Assembly: GCA_019358985.1 (NCBI GenBank)
Contig: JAHHIJ010000042.1
Location: forward strand, 1-50,022
Length of the DNA stretch: 50,022 bases
Direction: 5' to 3'
From: Tolypothrix brevis GSE-NOS-MK-07-07A
Lineage (GTDB): Bacteria; Cyanobacteriota; Cyanobacteriia; Cyanobacteriales; Nostocaceae
A model generated the notes under the pieces. The model was not told where the DNA came from. It saw only the letters and a list, made by a program, of their open reading frames with translations, and did not search any database. A program made the translations under genes and the position numbers. Below, piece by piece: positions 46,589 through 50,022 of this stretch. Numbering within the stretch: the stretch's first letter is position 1; each line of letters starts with the position of its first letter.

Positions 46589-46611
46589 AAAAAACGCACC
46601 CCCCAGGTGCG
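46589..46611 (-). terminator. Minus-strand terminator upstream of the partition operon
   Basis: On the minus strand CGCACC-TGGGG-GGTGCG is followed directly by TTTTTT. It would stop leftward transcripts coming from the mobilisation side before they enter the parM region, or end a small antisense RNA. No gene feeding it is visible. Confidence 0.6.
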
Positions 46612-46623
46612 GCAACAAACTTG

Positions 46624-46675
46624 CCCTCCTTTCACGGTTCCCCTACCTAAGTAGGTCAACCACCGTGACAGAGGG
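46624..46675. repeat. Extended stem-loop before the mobilisation genes, possible oriT
   Basis: Nested arms: CCCTC/GAGGG (46624-46628, 46671-46675), TCACGGT/ACCGTGA (46632-46638, 46662-46668) and the inner ACCTA-AG-TAGGT (46645-46656). A long imperfect inverted repeat 270 nt before mobC and the relaxase gene is the usual form of an origin of transfer. A nick site cannot be identified by eye. Confidence 0.4.
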
Positions 46676-46755
46676 GAAGATGATACGAAAAACCTCTTTG
46701 GGAGTTCAGCCTGGAAAATTTCTGCAAGGTTTGGGCAAATTAGCTTTTTAATTGC

Positions 46756-46786
46756 GCGATGGGCTACGCTTGCCGTAGGCGATCGC
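46756..46786. repeat. HIP1-type palindromic element
   Basis: GCGATGGGCTACGCTTGCC followed by GTAGGCGATCGC is an imperfect palindrome of the kind spread through Nostocales genomes; it ends in a HIP1 octamer. Confidence 0.5.
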
Positions 46787-46948
46787 TATCTTGACTTTCT
46801 TAGTACTCAACCAAAGCTATTGCAGCGCATTTCATTATCTCGCATCGCATCTTGGCATCGAACCAAAATCGTAAGTAACCGCTTGGTCAATGACAAATGA
46901 TAGTGCAGCCGTCAAACTTAAAACAGAATCTTGACTAATGCATCAATA

Positions 46949-47305
46949 ATGCGACAGAAACGCTCACACAGGATAGACATTAGACTGACTTTGGCAGAAT
47001 ACGAGAAAGCACAGCTAATGGCAGATGAAAATAATCTCACTATGAGTGAGTTGTTTCGTGCCAAGACTCTGAAAAATAGATTGCCCAGGTGTGTCACCAA
47101 AGTAGCAGGCCAAACTTACTGGGAGTTGGGGAAAATAGGTAACAATCTCAACCAAATAGCTAAAGCAATCAATACTTCAGTACTCATGGGAGAACCTGTG
47201 GTCGTAGATAGAGCATTGTTGTCACAGGTAAGAGATTTGGTGAAACAGGTGCGGCGAGAGATTGCTGAAATTGATTTAATCACTGATTTACAAGATGAAG
47301 GATGA
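46949..47305 (+). CDS. mobC: MobC-like relaxosome accessory protein
   Basis: 118 residues from the ATG at 46949 (MRQKRSHRIDIRLTL); a TTG at 46931 would add six residues and is less likely. RIDIRLTLAEYEKAQLMADENNLTMSELFR has the strand-helix-helix pattern of ribbon-helix-helix DNA-binding proteins, and the later ELGKIGNNLNQIAKAIN is the typical MobC C-terminal motif. It would bind near oriT and help the relaxase. Its stop overlaps the relaxase start by 4 nt (ATGA). Confidence 0.8.
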   Translation: MRQKRSHRIDIRLTLAEYEKAQLMADENNLTMSELFRAKTLKNRLPRCVTKVAGQTYWELGKIGNNLNQIAKAINTSVLMGEPVVVDRALLSQVRDLVKQVRREIAEIDLITDLQDEG

Positions 47306-48828
47306 TTGGCAAGCACATCAAAGGTAAAAGTTTTCGGGGACTGCTAAACTACCTCTTTGGCAAAGATGGAGCAAGACAAATCGGTGGGAATATGGAAGGA
47401 ACAAACCCACGCGAACTAGCAGCTGAATTTGGTATATCTCGAAGATTAAACCCGAAGGTGAACAGGGCTGTTTATCACGCTTCTCTCAGTTTGGCCCATA
47501 ATGAGAGTTTAGATGATGATACTTGGGATGAAATCGCCCAAAAGTATTTGCAAGCAATGGGTTTTGATATGAACCAATATGTCGTAGTGCGGCATACTGA
47601 TCGGACTCATGAACACATACATATTGCTGCCAGTCGCATTCAATTAGATGGCACTACAGTTTCTGATAGCTGGGACGATCGCAGAAGTGAAGCGGTAATT
47701 CGCAAGTTGGAGCAGGAATACAATTTGCAATCGGTGCAACCAAGTTGGGAAAAAGATAAGCACAGTCCAACTACTGGCGAACGTAGGCAACTTGCCAGAA
47801 CTGGAGAGGAAAGCGTTAGAGTGAGACTTCAGCGATGCCTTCGGCGGGCGTTGCCAACGCTCGACCAAGCAACACACGACCATCCCACTATGCCAGAGTT
47901 AATAGAGCGAGCGCAAGAACAAGGTGTTAATGTCCGCGTTGGTTATACTCGCACAGGCATTGTCAAAGGCATTAGTTACCAACTTGATGGTGTAGCTTTT
48001 AGTGGTACGCATCTTGGTAAAGCATATACCTTTCCTGGTTTACAAAAGCATCGAGGTGTAAACTACAATCCCAAGCGGGATGACAAACGCATCCAAAAAC
48101 TGATGGAGCAAGCTGTTGAAAATCCTACACCAGCAGTGCCTTCAAAACAGGATGACAAACGCAGAAAGAAACTCATGGAGCAAACTGTTGAACATCCTAC
48201 ACCAGCAGTTACTCAAACAAACTCCTTGCCTATACCAGAACCAACAAACTGGGAGCAAATACGCCTAAACTTAAGCCAGCAATACAATTTACCCAATTCT
48301 CTGCTTACAGAACTGTATGAAAAGGGTTGGCTCTATGCAAGTCAAACAGGTCAAGCAATATTTGTGGAACGCACGCTCGATGATCTTCCAACTCTTGCCA
48401 AGCAGCTAGAACTAACGGGTGACTTCACCGCTATTCCCCTTAACTCTGAACGGACAAAAAATGGTAGTTTTTGGATTGCTACAGATGCCACAGTAAAAAG
48501 AGCAGTGCTACTAAGTGACCCGATTGAAGTTCTCTCTGTCATTGCCTTAGAATCAACTGTTGACAAAGAAAAGCGCAAACCTACATTGTATTGGAGTGTA
48601 GGCGATAGCCAGCAAATACCTCTAGAATTTTTGCGAGCGCTCGATACAGTAGTCATCGCTTTTAAAGATAATGAGAAAGTTGAGGATTTGATAGCTGAGA
48701 TACTGGCTGAACTACCTCAAGCCAAACAAGTTTCTCCAGGTAAAGTAGGCTGGAATGGGATGCTAACCCTAAGCAAACAGCAACCCAAGCAAAGTCGAAT
48801 AGCAGACTCTCAAGGTTGGGAACTTTAA
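47302..48828 (+). CDS. MOBP-type relaxase
   Basis: 508 residues. The N-terminus has MIGKHIKGKSFRGLLNYLFG, and the histidine triad region is VVVRHTDRTHEHIHIAASRI (about residues 94-113), the metal-binding motif of MOBP-type relaxases. A catalytic Tyr cannot be named with certainty; Y17 or Y94 are candidates. It nicks oriT and leads the strand into the recipient. The middle holds a duplicated segment, DDKRIQKLMEQAVENPTPAV and DDKRRKKLMEQTVEHPTPAV, with a short linker. A palindromic element at 47832-47863 is translated in frame. The last ~200 residues have no motif I recognise. It is coupled to mobC; no coupling protein or mating-pair genes are in the window, so the plasmid appears mobilisable and not self-transmissible as far as can be seen. 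Confidence 0.85.
   Translation: MIGKHIKGKSFRGLLNYLFGKDGARQIGGNMEGTNPRELAAEFGISRRLNPKVNRAVYHASLSLAHNESLDDDTWDEIAQKYLQAMGFDMNQYVVVRHTDRTHEHIHIAASRIQLDGTTVSDSWDDRRSEAVIRKLEQEYNLQSVQPSWEKDKHSPTTGERRQLARTGEESVRVRLQRCLRRALPTLDQATHDHPTMPELIERAQEQGVNVRVGYTRTGIVKGISYQLDGVAFSGTHLGKAYTFPGLQKHRGVNYNPKRDDKRIQKLMEQAVENPTPAVPSKQDDKRRKKLMEQTVEHPTPAVTQTNSLPIPEPTNWEQIRLNLSQQYNLPNSLLTELYEKGWLYASQTGQAIFVERTLDDLPTLAKQLELTGDFTAIPLNSERTKNGSFWIATDATVKRAVLLSDPIEVLSVIALESTVDKEKRKPTLYWSVGDSQQIPLEFLRALDTVVIAFKDNEKVEDLIAEILAELPQAKQVSPGKVGWNGMLTLSKQQPKQSRIADSQGWEL
47832..47863. repeat. Palindromic element inserted in frame in the relaxase gene
   Basis: GCGATGCCTTCGGCGGGCG followed by TTGCCAACGCTCG has the form of short Nostoc-type repeats. 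It encodes RCLRRALPTLDQ, a stretch unlike its surroundings, at the junction between the relaxase domain and the C-terminal region, where an insertion may be tolerated. Confidence 0.5.
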
Positions 48829-48918
48829 TATTAGTAACCAGAGTTAGGGTTTAACGGAGATTTTGTAAACAAGAGCGCGATTGCGCCACTGGGAAATGAA
48901 CCTTTAGGCGTAACTGCC

Positions 48919-49902
48919 ATGACCTTCAATTCCAGACAAACAACCATTAAATTTCTTAAACAAATAGGCTTTACCACCGGAACCAAAATTTGGCTCAGGA
49001 TTTCTTGGGATTTGCCCACAGACCTAATACCTAAAAACTGGAATAACTACTGTCGCAATGGTCAATTTGTCTACTCCCACTACATTCTCTGCGGTAAAAT
49101 CACCCAGCAAGGATTTCAACTCTACTGCTGTACGAAAGGAGGTCGAGACAAACAAGGCAATACCTGCTGGCGACTGACACCTAAACGCTATGCTGATGGT
49201 TGGGCATTGGTATTTAAAATGTCATATCTTGGTGCTACAGTCAGCTTTTACCCCAACCAACCAGACAAGGGAATCAGCAATCACCACGTTAGTCAATGCC
49301 AATGTTTATTTTACGAAATTGATGATTTGGCATTGAGTGAGCAGCGACAAGCTGTAGATCGGCTAAAGGACGAAATCAACTTGGAACCCGCCGCCGTAGT
49401 TTATACAGGTGGGAAATCCCTGCACGTTTACTTTAAATGCAGCCATTTCTTGAATCCTGCTGAATGGCTGTATCTCAATCGCCAACTGACGATTATCCAA
49501 AACGCAGATCCAGCCATTTGCAACTTAGCTCGTTCCATGAGACTGCCAGGTATGGTTCGCAGACGGGTGGTAGATGGAATATTGAGTGCAACCATCCCCA
49601 TTACCCTAGAGCATTGGTCAAACTGTCAGTACAATGTGGAAGAACTAGAAACCGCATTTGATTCTACAGCCTTATTTCCCTACGAACTTTCTGAGCAACG
49701 TTGGCGCAAGTGGGTACAACTTCTCACAAGAGCGAAAAATGGAGAAGTTATCGACCCACAAACAGCGTTACTGCAACCTTCTGTGACTGTCCCTCGCTCA
49801 ACCTTGCATTGCCGACGAGGAACAGTAATACAGGCTACAACCAGAGATAATGGCTCATCTCTTAAACAACTACGCGCTAGCGGAGTGTCTGTTCCTTTCT
49901 GA
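48919..49902 (+). CDS. Primase-like plasmid replication protein, probably truncated at its 3' end
   Basis: 327 residues. The motifs CLFYEIDD (about 130-137) and YTGGKSLHVYFK (about 162-173) match motif I (acidic pair) and motif II (SxH) of archaeo-eukaryotic primases, and LARSMRLPGMVRRR is a plausible motif III region. Such primases replicate many cyanobacterial plasmids. The last ~15 residues (SLKQLRASGVSVPF) do not look like part of a domain. The TGA stop at 49900-49902 lies five bases before the terminal hairpin of a TnpB-type insertion sequence, so the original C-terminus was probably cut off by that insertion. Helicase or winged-helix domains often follow the primase core in relatives, but none is seen here. 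Confidence 0.65.
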   Translation: MTFNSRQTTIKFLKQIGFTTGTKIWLRISWDLPTDLIPKNWNNYCRNGQFVYSHYILCGKITQQGFQLYCCTKGGRDKQGNTCWRLTPKRYADGWALVFKMSYLGATVSFYPNQPDKGISNHHVSQCQCLFYEIDDLALSEQRQAVDRLKDEINLEPAAVVYTGGKSLHVYFKCSHFLNPAEWLYLNRQLTIIQNADPAICNLARSMRLPGMVRRRVVDGILSATIPITLEHWSNCQYNVEELETAFDSTALFPYELSEQRWRKWVQLLTRAKNGEVIDPQTALLQPSVTVPRSTLHCRRGTVIQATTRDNGSSLKQLRASGVSVPF

Positions 49903-50022
49903 AATACCCCATGCATAAATGCAGGGGGTTCTAACTCACTACGCGAGTTTCGTTTACCCGGAATGGTTCCGACTCCTCACGCGCTATTAGAGCGCTGGAC
50001 ATCTGCTCTGACCCATCATTAC
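49893..50022 (-). mobile_element. Right end of an IS200/IS605 or IS1341-type element (tnpB side)
   Basis: On the minus strand a reading frame typical of a TnpB C-terminus is followed, three bases after its stop, by the hairpin CCCCCTGCATTTATGCATGGGG (plus strand 49907-49928), as at the right ends of cyanobacterial IS605-type elements. The outer boundary is near 49895-49902, where the minus strand reads TATTTCAGAAAG. The rest lies off the right edge. TnpB elements normally produce an omega RNA from this end. Confidence 0.65.
49931..50020 (-). CDS. tnpB: C-terminus of a TnpB-type protein (partial)
   Basis: 29 residues ending in TAG, open to the window edge: NDGSEQMSSALIAREESEP followed by FRVNETRVVS. 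The tail with SSA-REESEP and a final V-N-T-R is the kind seen at the C-termini of cyanobacterial TnpB/OrfB proteins, which are RNA-guided nucleases of IS200/IS605 elements. The catalytic part is outside the window. Confidence 0.6.
   Translation of the reverse strand, partial: NDGSEQMSSALIAREESEPFRVNETRVVS

Noticed and set aside
46931-46948. TTG start for mobC
   Set aside because: It adds six residues without support, while the ATG at 46949 starts directly at the conserved basic RHH region.

Overview
The window looks like part of a large mobilisable plasmid of a filamentous, probably heterocyst-forming (Nostocales-type) cyanobacterium. The octamer GCGATCGC (HIP1) recurs (for example at 1618, 3902, 6288 and 18362). 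Short palindromic cyanobacterial elements sit both between and inside genes. A ParM-like partition operon, a MobC/MOBP-type mobilisation pair and a primase-like replication protein occupy the last 8 kb. The organism and plasmid assignment is inferred from content, not from any name in the data.

Layout. (1) 1-1504, minus strand: an AAA+ ATPase gene cut by a group II intron whose 5' end is in the window and whose remainder lies off the left edge. (2) 1505-4680: mostly non-coding, repeat-rich DNA around one gene of unknown function (2785-3573). (3) 4681-28740: one enormous gene encoding an 8019-residue secreted Rhs/YD-repeat protein. From N to C it has a cyanobacterial exoprotein head, Ig-like super-repeats, a cadherin-like domain, PPC-like tandem repeats, a VWA domain, more Ig-like repeats, YD repeats, an Rhs core ending in DPSGL, and a C-terminal deaminase-fold toxin. 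(4) 28761-31258: a DUF416/YjaG-like gene in the immunity position, a second copy of the unknown family from 2785, a chimeric gene fragment, and a MIG/MutY-like DNA glycosylase. (5) 31585-37345: a type I secretion module made of a parvulin-type prolyl isomerase, an ABC exporter with a cyclic-nucleotide-binding-like head and an inactive C39-like domain, and an HlyD-type adaptor. No TolC-type outer-membrane gene is in the window. (6) 37630-41886: three related small genes of unknown function, the third split by a complete 2493-nt group II intron encoding a reverse transcriptase. (7) 41965-46130, minus: a ParM-like operon with a possible adaptor, a ParA-like ATPase, a membrane protein and a lipoprotein. 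Its upstream region carries two arrays of 11-bp repeats around a candidate promoter, like the parC centromere of plasmid R1. (8) 46949-49902: MobC-like protein, relaxase and primase. At the right edge a TnpB-type insertion sequence (minus strand) abuts and probably truncates the primase gene.

How the parts may work together. The giant protein, the isomerase, the ABC exporter and the HlyD adaptor lie on one strand and plausibly form a toxin with its own export apparatus. The DUF416 gene is the likely immunity partner, and the glycosylase may be a second, DNA-repair layer of self-protection against a cytosine deaminase. This last link is inference from position and chemistry only. The chimeric fragment at 30215-30514 joins a piece related to the giant gene's pre-Rhs region to the 3' end of the neighbouring gene, which indicates past recombination of toxin-locus modules.
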